Shown here in pieces: positions 49,313-58,443 of a stretch of 64,000 bases of DNA; position 1 is the first letter of the stretch, and every line of letters starts with the position of its first letter. This DNA comes from Actinomadura flavalba DSM 45200. GTDB lineage: Bacteria > Actinomycetota > Actinomycetes > Streptosporangiales > Streptosporangiaceae. The position numbers and the translations under genes were made by a program. The notes under the pieces were generated by a model. It did no database searches, was not told where the DNA came from, and saw nothing but the letters and a program-made list of their open reading frames with translations. The DNA lies in contig NZ_KB894093.1 in the NCBI RefSeq assembly GCF_000374305.1, forward strand, positions 1,488,001 through 1,552,000, given 5' to 3'.

Positions 49313-50503
49313 GTGGACCCCGTGCGCAATCCCTATGCCCCCGGTGCCGGGCAGCGCCCGCCCGAACTCGCCGGCCGCGACCGCGAACTCCAGCAGTTCG
49401 AGGTCGTGCTCGAACGCGTCGCCCGCGGGCGGCCCGAACGCAGCATGATCGTCACCGGGCTGCGCGGCGTCGGCAAGACCGTCCTGCTCAACACGTTCCG
49501 CTCGATGGCGATGCAGCGGCTGTGGGGCACCGGGAAGATCGAGGCCCGGCCCGACCAGTCGATCCGCCGTCCGGTGGCGTCCGCGCTGCACATGGCCGTG
49601 CGCGAGCTGGCGCCCCGGCACCGCGCGCCCGACCGCATCGAGGAGTTCCTCGGCGTCCTGAAGGCGTTCGCGCAGGCCGGCCCGGAGGACAAGTCCGGCA
49701 AGGCGCGGGTGCACCGCTGGTCGCCCGGCATCGACGTCCCCGCCGCGCGGGGCCGCGCCGACTCCGGCGACCTGGAGATCGACCTCACCGAGCTGTTCGT
49801 CGACGCGGCGTCCGTCGCCACCGACGTCGGCTCGGGCATCGCCCTGTTCGTCGACGAGATGCAGGACATCCCCGCCGACGACGTCTCGGCCCTGTGCGCC
49901 GCCTGCCACGAGCTGTCGCAGAGCGGCGGCCCGCTCATCGTCGTCGGCGCGGGGCTGCCGCACCTCCCGGCGGTGCTGTCGGCGAGCAAGTCGTACTCCG
50001 AGCGCCTCTTCCGGTACGCCCGCATCGACCGTCTCGACCGCGAATCCGCCGATCTCGCGCTGCTCGCCCCGGCCGAGCGCGAGGAGGTCACGTTCACGCC
50101 GGACGCGCTCGACGCGCTGTACTCGGCGGCCGACGGATACCCGTACTTCGTCCAGGCGTACGCGAAGGTCGTCTGGGACGTCGCCCCCGGCACCCCGATC
50201 ACCGCCGAGGACATCCGCGTCGCCGCGCCCGAGGCCGAGAGCGAGCTGGCGGTCGGCTTCTTCGGCAGCCGGTACGAGCGCGCCACCCCCGCCGAGCGCG
50301 ACTACATGCGCGCGATGGCGCAGCTCGGCGACGAGCCGGTGGCGACGTCGTCGGTCGCGCAGGAGCTGGGGCGCAAGCCGTCCAGCCTGTCGCCCGCGCG
50401 GGACGGCCTCATCAAGAAGGGGCTGGTGTTCAGCGCCGAACGCGGGCTCGTGGCGTTCACCGTGCCGCACTTCGGCAAGTTCCTGCGGGCGCAGCCGGCG
50501 TGA
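49313..50503 (+). CDS. AAA ATPase (ORC/Cdc6-like P-loop NTPase)
   Basis: A 396-residue ATPase. FNPYAPG-like NPYAPGAGQRPPELAGRD precedes Walker A MIVTGLRGVGKTVLLN (about 46-61); IALFVDEMQDIPADD (about 175) is Walker B; LIVVGAGLPHLP contains sensor 1; a winged-helix (PVATSSVAQELGRKPSSLSP) ends the protein. Related actinomycete proteins are annotated ATP-binding protein or AAA ATPase, of unknown role, possibly DNA binding through the winged helix. GTG start chosen from the family N-terminus and the leaderless -10. It stands alone. Confidence 0.85.
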   Translation: MDPVRNPYAPGAGQRPPELAGRDRELQQFEVVLERVARGRPERSMIVTGLRGVGKTVLLNTFRSMAMQRLWGTGKIEARPDQSIRRPVASALHMAVRELAPRHRAPDRIEEFLGVLKAFAQAGPEDKSGKARVHRWSPGIDVPAARGRADSGDLEIDLTELFVDAASVATDVGSGIALFVDEMQDIPADDVSALCAACHELSQSGGPLIVVGAGLPHLPAVLSASKSYSERLFRYARIDRLDRESADLALLAPAEREEVTFTPDALDALYSAADGYPYFVQAYAKVVWDVAPGTPITAEDIRVAAPEAESELAVGFFGSRYERATPAERDYMRAMAQLGDEPVATSSVAQELGRKPSSLSPARDGLIKKGLVFSAERGLVAFTVPHFGKFLRAQPA

Positions 50504-50523
50504 GCGGAGTATCCGGATGCCTA

Positions 50524-50690
50524 GGTTCTCCGCTAGAGACGCGTAGACGGTCCGATCGACGTGACGCATCGCGGTGTCTATGACTCTCTAGCGTTAAGCC
50601 TAGAGAGTCGAATATTCGGCTCGCTTTCCCGGCGTGGCGTGTTCATCGGTCTGTCTAGGCGACTCTAGGTGAAACACTAGAGACGGCTAG
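50524..50690. repeat. CTAG-rich intergenic segment
   Basis: Eight CTAG tetranucleotides occur in about 170 bp, mostly as CTAGAGA/TCTCTAG or TCTAGG. This density is striking in DNA where CTAG is rare. No gene lies here. It follows the AAA ATPase gene. Confidence 0.65.
50582..50609. terminator. Perfect hairpin GACTCTCTAG-N8-CTAGAGAGTC
   Basis: A 10-bp perfect inverted repeat with an 8-nt loop in the convergent gap between the AAA ATPase and MauE-like genes. It may be a bidirectional terminator or a protein-binding site. Confidence 0.55.
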
Positions 50691-51433
50691 TCGTCCGTAG
50701 CGATCACGGCCGCCCGGACGGTCGCGTCCCGCGCCGCCGTGGAGACGGCGAAGACGACCTCGCGCTCGTCGTCCAGGGCGTAGACGACGAACCGCCAGCA
50801 CCCCTCGCGCCACACGTCGAGCGGCTCGGCGCCCGCCAGCGCGGCCTCGTGCGTCGTCCACGCGGCGCTGGAGCGCAGCCGCCGGTACGTCTCGTCCAGC
50901 GGGCTGTGGCGGCGCTCACACGGCGGGTCCGGCCGGCGCCGGAGCCGCCGCCGGTCCAGGAACGACGACAGCTCCGGCGACAGCATCCCGAACACGGCCA
51001 GCTCCAGCGCCAGCACGCACCCCATCAGCAGCGTCCCGTTCCGCAGCGCCGCGACGCCCGCGTGCGGCGCCGTCAGCGCGGCCAGCGCCGCCGCCGTGAA
51101 CAGCGCGCCCCGCAGCACGCTGCGACGGTCGACGCGGTGCGTGCTCAGCGCGCCGAAGCAGCCGCACCCGTCGTCCGGACGCCGCGTCCGCAGCTCGCCG
51201 ACGATCCACGTCGCGGCCGCGAACGCCACCGACGTCGCCAGCCGCACCGACAGGTGCGACGTCACCAGCAGCGCCACCCCCAGCGTCCCCTCGCCCACCG
51301 CGACCGCGACCCCCGCGCGACGGCCGCGCAGCCCCGGCCCGGCCGGAGCGGGCAGCACGAGCTTGGCCAGGCACGCCGCCAGCAGCACCCCGGCGAGCAG
51401 CAGCACCTGCGTGTTCTGCACCGCCGCGATCAT
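50687..51433 (-). CDS. MauE/DoxX-like membrane protein with C-terminal soluble tail
   Basis: A 248-residue protein. Four or five helices in the first 165 residues include the motif DDGCGCFGALS (about 88), the Cys-x-Cys-Phe signature of the MauE-type family, thought to help disulfide chemistry in redox-protein maturation. A basic linker and an 80-residue soluble tail (ETYRRLRSSAAWTTHEAALA) follow. Its ATG overlaps the stop of the upstream Cys-containing protein (ATGA), so the two are made together. Confidence 0.78.
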   Translation of the reverse strand: MIAAVQNTQVLLLAGVLLAACLAKLVLPAPAGPGLRGRRAGVAVAVGEGTLGVALLVTSHLSVRLATSVAFAAATWIVGELRTRRPDDGCGCFGALSTHRVDRRSVLRGALFTAAALAALTAPHAGVAALRNGTLLMGCVLALELAVFGMLSPELSSFLDRRRLRRRPDPPCERRHSPLDETYRRLRSSAAWTTHEAALAGAEPLDVWREGCWRFVVYALDDEREVVFAVSTAARDATVRAAVIATDD

Positions 51434-52593
51434 GCGCGCACGCCCGGGTCGTGCCGCAGCGCGGCGTTGAAGCAGCCGCGTTCCAGCTCGCCGCCGAGCG
51501 CGGCGAACGCGACCGGCGTCAGCTCGACGAGCCGCCCGCGCGGCGACGTCCCGCACTGCACGCACCGGTCGCAGTACCGCGCCGCGACGCACCCGCACGC
51601 GACGACGGTGACCTCGGCCGTCCGCTTCGCGCACTCGTTCCCGACCGTGACCACGCTGCCGAGCGACAGCAGCGGCAGCGGCACGCAGCCCGGCGGCGCG
51701 TCGGCGCACCCGCCCGCGTCGCCCTCGCCGTCCAGCGCGGGGTAGGCGGCGCCGAACCCCGGCCCGTCGAACCACGTCGCGGACCCGTGGGAGACGTCGG
51801 CCACCCGCGCGTCCACCGGGGCCTGCGGGGACGCGTCCGCGCGGTGCCCCGGCTGGGACGTGCCGGGCGCGACGGCGCGCGGCCCGTCCGGCGTGACGGC
51901 GCAGATGACGTCGACCAGGTGGCCCGGCTCCAACCGGGGATGCCGGACGAGCACCGCCGTCATCGCCTTCGGCGGGATCTCGACCGTGACGGCCTCCCGG
52001 TGCGGGCCCTGGTCGACGTCCACGGACGCCCGTCCGACCGCCGTGATCGTCCCGATCACCCGGGTGATGTCCACCCAGACCCGGTCCGCGCCGGGCCGCT
52101 CCATCCCATGCCGCACCACGACAGCGCGCCCCGGCGCGAGCGCCGCGAAGCTCCCGCGCCCGCCGTCCCAGACCCGCGTCCCCTCGGACATCGCGACCCG
52201 CGCCTCCCCGCCCCCCTCGGTCGCGACGACGAGCAGATGCGGACTCGCGTCCACCACGACCCCGGCCACCACACCGCGACCGTCCGAATCCCCTTTGGCC
52301 GCAGACCGTCCGGCCCCGGCAGACGTGCTGAGCGTCGCATCGCGAGGCGAATCAACGGAGCCGCCACGCGTGATCTCGCCGGACGCTCCCGACGGCGTCC
52401 CACCGAGAGACGACAGAGGCAACGTGCCGGACGGCGTCTCATCGGGCACGCCGGTCGGGTCGGGTGACGCGGGCGGCGGGTCGTCGGAGGCCGCGACGTC
52501 CGGGGACGTGCCGGGCGGTGCGGGGGCGGGGGACGGGTCGGAGGAGAGGTGCAGTACGGCGTCCCGGCGTCGGCGGCGGCGGTTCGGAGGCAT
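51430..52593 (-). CDS. Hypothetical protein with beta-rich domain and Cys-rich C-terminus
   Basis: A 387-residue protein. It starts MPPNRRRRRRDAVLHL, then has a disordered Pro/Ser/Asp-rich stretch to about 100, a beta-rich domain (about 105-260; GVVVDASPHLLVVATEGGGE, VWVDITRVIGTITAVG) and a C-terminal part with clustered cysteines (VACGCVAARYCDRCVQCGTS and GCADAPPGC). No signal peptide. The Cys cluster and coupling to a MauE-like gene suggest a metal- or disulfide-dependent partner; I do not recognise the family. ATG with GGAG 6 nt upstream. Confidence 0.65.
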   Translation of the reverse strand: MPPNRRRRRRDAVLHLSSDPSPAPAPPGTSPDVAASDDPPPASPDPTGVPDETPSGTLPLSSLGGTPSGASGEITRGGSVDSPRDATLSTSAGAGRSAAKGDSDGRGVVAGVVVDASPHLLVVATEGGGEARVAMSEGTRVWDGGRGSFAALAPGRAVVVRHGMERPGADRVWVDITRVIGTITAVGRASVDVDQGPHREAVTVEIPPKAMTAVLVRHPRLEPGHLVDVICAVTPDGPRAVAPGTSQPGHRADASPQAPVDARVADVSHGSATWFDGPGFGAAYPALDGEGDAGGCADAPPGCVPLPLLSLGSVVTVGNECAKRTAEVTVVACGCVAARYCDRCVQCGTSPRGRLVELTPVAFAALGGELERGCFNAALRHDPGVRA

Positions 52594-52800
52594 GGCGGGC
52601 TCCGGTCTCGGCGGGGTGGGGTGGGTGTCCCGGCATGGGCCGCGCGGGTGTTCGGCCCGGCGGCGACTGCTGTTAGGCAGTGAGTCAAGAGTCACGGTCC
52701 ACGTACTCCGTGTCGACGGATTTGTCGCCATAAGTCGAGAGCGGTAGAGAATCCTCAACCTCGGTGCAACTTCCTCAACCCGGTTGGCATGAATATGCCG

Positions 52801-52817
52801 TTCCGGTTGAACCGGAA
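52801..52817. promoter_or_regulatory. Palindrome TTCCGGTT-G-AACCGGAA
   Basis: A perfect 8-bp inverted repeat with a 1-bp centre in the 305-bp divergent gap, 82 bp before the ECF sigma gene. Two direct repeats of TTCCTCAACC type lie just upstream. It is a likely regulator-binding site. Confidence 0.55.
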
Positions 52818-52898
52818 TTACACAGCGCGTGCCAGGCTCAGAGAAGGGCCGGACCACGGCTCCGCGTTCACGTCCGAGACCCCAGGCACGGTGGTGAA

Positions 52899-53432
52899 GT
52901 GCAGGACTCGCGGCACGAGGAGTTCGACGCGTACGTCGCGGAACGCGGCCCCGCGCTCCTGCGCGCCGCCCGCCAGCTCACCGGCGACCGCGCCGAGGCC
53001 GAGGACCTGCTCCAGGCCGCGCTCACCAAGACCTACCTCGCCTGGGACCGCATCGAGGACCGCGCCACGATCGACGGCTACGTCCGCCGCGCCATGGCCA
53101 ACACGCAGATCTCCTGGTGGCGCCGCCGCAAGCTGGAGGTCTACCCCACCGACCGCCTCCCCGACCGTCCCGCCGCCGACGACCACGTCCGCCGCAGCGA
53201 ACTGCACGACGCCCTGGGGCGCGCGCTGCGCCGCCTGCCCGAGCGCCAGCGGCAGGCCGTGATGCTCCGCTACTACGAGGACATGCCGGAGGCGGAGGTC
53301 GCCGAAGTGCTCGGCGTGAGCGTCGGGACGGTGAAGAGCACCGTCAGCCGCGCGGTCGCCCGGCTCCGCGACGACGCCGTCCTCAGCGACGATTTTCCGC
53401 GATCCGCCCCGCCGGTGACCGGCGAGTACTGA
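52899..53432 (+). CDS. SigE-family ECF sigma factor
   Basis: A 177-residue sigma-70 family protein of the actinobacterial SigE70 group. Region 2 is EEFDAYVAERGPALLRAARQ through AEDLLQAALTKTYLAWDRI (about 8-50); region 4 is ALRRLPERQRQAVMLRYYED with EAEVAEVLGVSVGTVKSTVS (about 105-150). No anti-sigma gene follows. GTG start gives the usual length; no strong ribosome site. It is divergent from the Cys-rich protein gene. Confidence 0.92.
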   Translation: MQDSRHEEFDAYVAERGPALLRAARQLTGDRAEAEDLLQAALTKTYLAWDRIEDRATIDGYVRRAMANTQISWWRRRKLEVYPTDRLPDRPAADDHVRRSELHDALGRALRRLPERQRQAVMLRYYEDMPEAEVAEVLGVSVGTVKSTVSRAVARLRDDAVLSDDFPRSAPPVTGEY

Positions 53433-53495
53433 CATCCGGCGCCGCACGCAGCAGAATCCCGTTCCAGGACCCGCCGCGAACGCTGGAGGCGCGCT

Positions 53496-55118
53496 GTGTG
53501 GAGCACGATGCAGGACCACCCCCTGACGATCACGTCGATCATGCGGTACGGCACCGGCGTGTACGGCACGTCCGAGGCCGTCACCTGGACCGGCGACGGC
53601 GCCCGCCGCCGCAGTTACGCGGAGGTGGGCGAGCGCGCCGCGCGGCTCGCCGGGGCGCTGCGCGGCCTCGGCGTCGACGACGACCAGCGCGTCGCGACGT
53701 TCCTGTGGAACAACACCGAGCACCTGGAGGCGTACCTGGCGGTGCCGTCGATGGGCGCCGTGCTGCACACGCTCAACATCCGGCTGTTCCCCGACCAGAT
53801 CGTCTACATCGCCAACCACGCCGACGACCGGATCGTCATCGTGGACGGGTCGCTGATCCCGCTGCTGGCGCCGATCCTGAAGCGGCTGACGACCGTGGAG
53901 CACGTCATCGTCTCGGGCGAGGGCGACCGGGCGCCGCTGGCCGGGGCCGGCAAGACGATCCACGACTACGAGGAGCTGCTGGCCGCCGCCGCGCCGACGT
54001 TCGCGTGGCCCCGGCTGGACGAGCGCGCCGCCGCCGCGATGTGTTACACGTCCGGCACGACGGGCGACCCGAAGGGCGTCGTGTACTCGCACCGGTCGGC
54101 GTTCCTGCACGCGATGTCGGGCTGCACGGCGAACGCGCTGGGCGTCTCGGCGGCCGACCGGGTGCTGCCGGTGGTCCCGATGTTCCACGCCAACGCCTGG
54201 GGCCTGCCGTACCAGGCGATGCTGGCGGGGGCGTCGCTGGTCCTGCCCGACCGGCACCTGCAGGCGGAGGCACTGGCGCGGCTGATCGAGGCCGAGCGGC
54301 CGACGGTCGCGGGCGCCGTCCCGACGATCTGGGCCGATCTGCTCCGGTACGTCAACGAGCACGGCGCCGATCTGTCGTCGCTGCGGCTGGTGCCGTGCGG
54401 GGGTTCGGCGGTCCCGGCGGCGCTGATGCGCGGCTTCGACGAGCTGGGCGTCCGGATCGTCCAGGCGTGGGGGATGACGGAGACGTCGCCGCTGGCCACG
54501 ATCGCGCATCCGCCGGTCGGCGCGTCCGGCGAGGAGGCGTTCGCGGCCCGCGTGTCGCAGGGCCGCGTGCTGGCGGGCCTGGAGGCGCGGATCGTCGGGG
54601 ACGGCGACGTCGTGCTGCCCAACGACGGCGAGGCGGTCGGCGAGGTGCAGATCCGCGGCCCGTGGATCACCGGCGCCTACCACCGCGACGCCGACCGCGC
54701 GAAGTTCCACCACGGCTGGCTGCGCACCGGCGACGTCGGAACCCTGTCACCCGACGGCTACCTGACTCTCACCGACCGGGCGAAGGACGTCATCAAGTCG
54801 GGCGGCGAGTGGATCTCCTCGGTCGAGCTGGAGAACCATCTGATGGCTCACCCGGACGTCCTGGAGGCCGCCGTCGTCGGCGTCCCCGACGACCGCTGGC
54901 AGGAGCGCCCGCTCGCCACCGTCGTCCTCCGCGAGGGCGCCACCGCCACGGCCGAGACCCTCCGCACCCACCTCTCCACCCGCGTCCCGAAGTGGCAGCT
55001 CCCCGAACGCTGGGCCTTCATCCCGGAGATCCCGAAGACCAGCGTCGGCAAGTTCTCCAAGACGACCCTCCGCGACCGGCACCGTGCCGGAAACCTCCCC
55101 GTCGAACACCTGGACTGA
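53496..55118 (+). CDS. Long-chain fatty-acid-CoA ligase (AMP-binding enzyme)
   Basis: A 540-residue ANL-superfamily ligase. The ATP loop CYTSGTTGDPKGVVYSHRS lies near residue 184, AWGMTETSPL near 325, WLRTGDVGTL near 410, DRAKDVIKSGGEWISSVELE near 425-445 and the catalytic Lys in KTSVGKFSKTTL near 515. All motifs are intact. The GTG start has GGAGG 4 nt upstream and gives the family N-terminus MWSTMQDHPLTI. It probably activates fatty acids; only weakly similar to the ligase at 1515 outside the motifs. Confidence 0.93.
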   Translation: MWSTMQDHPLTITSIMRYGTGVYGTSEAVTWTGDGARRRSYAEVGERAARLAGALRGLGVDDDQRVATFLWNNTEHLEAYLAVPSMGAVLHTLNIRLFPDQIVYIANHADDRIVIVDGSLIPLLAPILKRLTTVEHVIVSGEGDRAPLAGAGKTIHDYEELLAAAAPTFAWPRLDERAAAAMCYTSGTTGDPKGVVYSHRSAFLHAMSGCTANALGVSAADRVLPVVPMFHANAWGLPYQAMLAGASLVLPDRHLQAEALARLIEAERPTVAGAVPTIWADLLRYVNEHGADLSSLRLVPCGGSAVPAALMRGFDELGVRIVQAWGMTETSPLATIAHPPVGASGEEAFAARVSQGRVLAGLEARIVGDGDVVLPNDGEAVGEVQIRGPWITGAYHRDADRAKFHHGWLRTGDVGTLSPDGYLTLTDRAKDVIKSGGEWISSVELENHLMAHPDVLEAAVVGVPDDRWQERPLATVVLREGATATAETLRTHLSTRVPKWQLPERWAFIPEIPKTSVGKFSKTTLRDRHRAGNLPVEHLD

Positions 55119-55244
55119 CGCCGCAGACCCGGTGCAGGTCTCGGATCGGCTGAAATCGGGGCTTCCCTGTGGTGTTGTGTGCGGGTCGGGTGTATTCAGG
55201 GTGAACGGATTTTCCTGACGCGGCGCGGGTGCCGGGGAGCGTGT

Positions 55245-56591
55245 ATGGCGAGGTGGTCCCCCTTCGACGTCGTGGCCGACCGCCGGTTGGTCCACGGACT
55301 GCACGAAGGCGACGAACACGCCCTGAGCGACCTGTGGGACGCCTACGCGGAGCGACTGTTCGACTACGTGACGTCACTGGTCGGAGAGGGGCGCGTCGCC
55401 GCCGACATCACCCACGACACGTTCATCGACGCCTGCCGCCGCGCCCCCCGCATGCGCGGCGCCGGCCGCCTCGGCGCCTGGCTCTACGGCGCCGCGCGCC
55501 GCCGCTGCCTGCAACGCGACCGGACGCGCGACCCCGCGTTCGGCGGCGACGACGCCGCACCGCTCTGCGCGGCGCTGGCCGCCGTCGACCCGTACGACCG
55601 CGAGATCGTCCTGCTGACCGGACGGCACGGCCTGCGCCCCGCCGACGTCGCGACCGTCACCGGCCTCGGCGTCCGCCGGGTGAAGGTGCGCGGCGAGCGG
55701 GCCGCGCGCCGGTTCGCCGACGCCGTCGCGGCGGAACGGTCCGGAGAGCCGTCCGGCGAGGACGGGAAGGGCCTGGCGCCGCTGGCGGCGATCCCGGCGC
55801 CGGTGGTCCCGGCCGCGCTGCGGCACCGCTTCATGCACACCGCCACCGACCCCGAACTCGCCGGGCACCGCGCCGACATCGCCGCGCGCGGCGGCGCGCT
55901 GTCGCCGGACGGCATGCCGAACCAGCCCGACGTCCCGTCCCCGTACACGCGCCGCTGGCTGTTCGCGGGCGGCGGCATGGCGGGCGCGCTGGTGTCCGCC
56001 GTCGTCGCGGCGCTGATCATGGGACCGGGCCTCGGCGACCCCACGACGTACTGGCCGCCCGGCCAGCCCAAGCCGCGTCCGAGCACCGGCGACTCGCCGG
56101 GCGGCCTGGCGGGCGGCACGCCCCGCGCGCCGGGCGGCGGGTCGCAGCAGCCGGGCGGGCATCCCCCGATGAGCCCGCAGATCGACGCGACCAAGCCGCC
56201 GGGCGTCGCGCCGACGGCGCCGTCCGTCCCGTCCCCGGGGCGGCCCGGCGAGACCGGGTCGCCGCAGCCGAGCGAGCGGCCGTGGACGTCTCCGCCGCCG
56301 CCCGGGACGCTCGTCGTCCAGCCCGCGAAGGTCGAGCTGTTCGGCAAGAAGACGGCCCAGATCCGGATCAGCGCGGACGGCGGCCCGGTGCGCTGGCAGG
56401 GGTCGGCGTCCTCGGACCAGGTGACGCTGTCGCCCGCGTCCGGCACGCTCGGCGCCGGGGACGTCGGCGACCTCACCGTCAACCTCGCGACGGGCCTGCT
56501 GAACCTGCCCGGCAAGGCGACGGTGACGCTGCGGGACGAGCGCGGCTTCGCCCGCCAGGTGCAGATCGTCTGGGGGATCTCGCTGCTGTGA
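55245..56591 (+). CDS. ECF-like sigma factor fused to membrane anchor and extracytoplasmic domain
   Basis: A 448-residue protein. Residues about 15-80 resemble sigma region 2 (GDEHALSDLWDAYAERLFDY and AADITHDTFIDACRRAPR); about 105-155 resemble region 4 (AALAAVDPYDREIVLL and LRPADVATVTGLGVRRVK). A transmembrane helix follows (AGGGMAGALVSAVVAALIMG, about 243-262), then a Pro/Gly-rich spacer and a terminal beta-sandwich-like domain (about 365-448; VVQPAKVELFGKKTAQIRIS). The order is DNA-binding inside, anchor, sensor-like domain outside. ATG with GGGGAG 5 nt upstream. It may be a one-component membrane-bound regulator; region 2 is degenerate, so sigma activity is uncertain. Confidence 0.75.
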   Translation: MARWSPFDVVADRRLVHGLHEGDEHALSDLWDAYAERLFDYVTSLVGEGRVAADITHDTFIDACRRAPRMRGAGRLGAWLYGAARRRCLQRDRTRDPAFGGDDAAPLCAALAAVDPYDREIVLLTGRHGLRPADVATVTGLGVRRVKVRGERAARRFADAVAAERSGEPSGEDGKGLAPLAAIPAPVVPAALRHRFMHTATDPELAGHRADIAARGGALSPDGMPNQPDVPSPYTRRWLFAGGGMAGALVSAVVAALIMGPGLGDPTTYWPPGQPKPRPSTGDSPGGLAGGTPRAPGGGSQQPGGHPPMSPQIDATKPPGVAPTAPSVPSPGRPGETGSPQPSERPWTSPPPPGTLVVQPAKVELFGKKTAQIRISADGGPVRWQGSASSDQVTLSPASGTLGAGDVGDLTVNLATGLLNLPGKATVTLRDERGFARQVQIVWGISLL

Positions 56592-56595
56592 CCGG

Positions 56596-57351
56596 TCAGG
56601 CGGACGGCTGGCGGAGCACGTCGCGGATGAGTTCCAGCCGGGTGCCGAGCGCGGCCTGCACGTGCGTCTCCATCGCGCGGGCGATGAACGGGTCGACGAC
56701 CATCTTCACCAGCGGCCGCATCTGCCGGACGATCGAGGAGATCTCGGTCAGCTCGTCGCCGCCGGGCGGCTCGTCGAAGCGGGTGAAGACGTGCTCGTCG
56801 ACGAGCCGGACGAACCGCCCGGCGATGACCTCGCAGTCGTCGCGGATCTCGGTGGCGATGTCGAGGACGGCCTCCAGCGGGATGCCGACGGCGACGAGCT
56901 CGGCGCCGACGTGCAGCAGGCGCGGGCTGGGGACGCGGTAGCCGTCGCCGTCGGGTTCGATGAAGCCGAGGGCGATGGTGCGCTGGAGGAGGCGTTCGAC
57001 GTCCTCTTCGGGGACGTCCGCGCCGAACGTGGCGATCAGTTCCTCGGTGGTGGCCCGGCCGGGCAGTTCGTCGGACCAGGGGTCGGTGAGGACCTTCTCC
57101 AGCCCGAGGACCTCGCTCACGTCCTTGCCGGTCTCCCAGGCGGAGATGAGGTCCTTGATGACGGCGGCGGTGTAGCCGCGGCCGAGGAGCTTGCCGATGA
57201 GGCGCAGCCGCGCGAGGTGGTTGTCGTCGTAGATGCCGACGCGGCCTTCGAGCCGCGGCGGTGGGAGGAGCCCGCGGTCCTGGTAGGCGCGGATGTTGCG
57301 CACGGTGCTGCCGGCGACGTGCGCCAGCTCGTCGATTCGGTACCCGGCCAT
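56596..57351 (-). CDS. MerR-family regulator with long C-terminal domain
   Basis: A 251-residue regulator. YRIDELAHVAGSTVRNIRAY and QDRGLLPPPRLEGRVGIYDD form the MerR helix-turn-helix and wing. The C-terminal 170 residues are helical (LLHVGAELVAVGIPLEAVLD) and would bind an unknown effector. It lies 4 bp after the convergent membrane sigma gene and is divergent from the class III cyclase across 90 bp, which it may regulate. Confidence 0.9.
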   Translation of the reverse strand: MAGYRIDELAHVAGSTVRNIRAYQDRGLLPPPRLEGRVGIYDDNHLARLRLIGKLLGRGYTAAVIKDLISAWETGKDVSEVLGLEKVLTDPWSDELPGRATTEELIATFGADVPEEDVERLLQRTIALGFIEPDGDGYRVPSPRLLHVGAELVAVGIPLEAVLDIATEIRDDCEVIAGRFVRLVDEHVFTRFDEPPGGDELTEISSIVRQMRPLVKMVVDPFIARAMETHVQAALGTRLELIRDVLRQPSA

Positions 57352-57441
57352 GCCCCGCCCGCCGCGCTCGTGTCCTTGACCTAGCTGATCCTACTTCGCC
57401 AGAATCATGACATCGTCCGATGACACATAAAAGGTTGGCTG

Positions 57442-58443
57442 ATGGCAGAGCCCCAGATGCCCCAGGACATCGAGCAGACCCTGCTCGGCGGCCCCCTGCG
57501 CTACACCCGCAAGGAGGTCGAGGCCCTCGCCGAGGTAGACGAGGACTACGCGCGGCGCGTCTGGCAGGCCCTCGGCTTCCCCACCCCGCCCGACGAGGTC
57601 GTCGCGTTCACCGACGGCGACGTCGCCGCCCTCCGTGAGATCAACAAGCTCCTCGAACACGACATGGTCGACGAGGACATGGTCCTCCAGCTCTCCCGCG
57701 CCGTCGGGCAGACGATGGGCCGCCTCGCGAGCTGGCTCGCCGACGTCTGGCTGCGCCGCCTCAGCGAGGTCTATCCGCCCGACGAGCCGATGACGACGGA
57801 GGTCGTCACGGGCGCGCTGGCCGCGACCGAGGAACTGCGGCCCGCCTTCGAGCGGCTCATGATGCACGGCTGGCGGCGTCAGCTCACCGAGGCCGGGCTG
57901 CGCACCGCGGCGTCCACGGCCGCCGCCACCGCCGACCCCGCCGCCGGGCTCGCCCACGTCAGCGTGGGTTTCGCCGACGTCGTCGCGTTCACCCGGATGA
58001 GCCGCCGCATGGACGGCTCGGAACTGGCGGCGTTCGTCGAACGGTTCGAGCGCACGGGCGCCGAGGTGGTCGCGGAACTGGGCGGCCGGGTCGTCAAGAC
58101 GCTCGGTGACGAGATCCTGTTCTCCGCCGACGACCCCCGCGCGGGCGCCGAGATCGGCCTGCGCATCGCGGAACTGTTCGACACCGACCCGACGTTCCCG
58201 CGCGTCCGCGTCGGCATCGCCCACGGCGAGGTCATCCAGCGCCTCGGTGACGTGTTCGGCACGCCGGTGAACCTCGCGGCGCGGCTCACGGCCACCGCGC
58301 ATCCGGGCACGGTGCTGATCGACGGCGGCCTTGCGGAGGCGATCGCGAAACTGCCGGAGTACGACGTGTCGTCGCTGCGCGCCCGTCCGCTCCAGGGGCT
58401 CGGCCGGGTGCGGCCGCGCGTCCTCCGGCGGCGGACGCCCTAG
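57442..58443 (+). CDS. Class III adenylate/guanylate cyclase, Rv1264-like
   Basis: A 333-residue cyclase. Residues 1-165 form a helical domain (YTRKEVEALAEVDEDYARRV) like the autoinhibitory pH-sensing domain of mycobacterial Rv1264. The catalytic domain has GFADVVAFTRMSRR (about 173; first metal Asp), VVKTLGDEILFSADD (about 213; substrate Lys and second Asp) and DVFGTPVNLAARLTA (about 273; transition-state Asn and Arg). It should make cAMP as a homodimer. ATG with AAAGG 9 nt upstream. Stop overlaps the convergent sortase stop. Confidence 0.92.
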   Translation: MAEPQMPQDIEQTLLGGPLRYTRKEVEALAEVDEDYARRVWQALGFPTPPDEVVAFTDGDVAALREINKLLEHDMVDEDMVLQLSRAVGQTMGRLASWLADVWLRRLSEVYPPDEPMTTEVVTGALAATEELRPAFERLMMHGWRRQLTEAGLRTAASTAAATADPAAGLAHVSVGFADVVAFTRMSRRMDGSELAAFVERFERTGAEVVAELGGRVVKTLGDEILFSADDPRAGAEIGLRIAELFDTDPTFPRVRVGIAHGEVIQRLGDVFGTPVNLAARLTATAHPGTVLIDGGLAEAIAKLPEYDVSSLRARPLQGLGRVRPRVLRRRTP

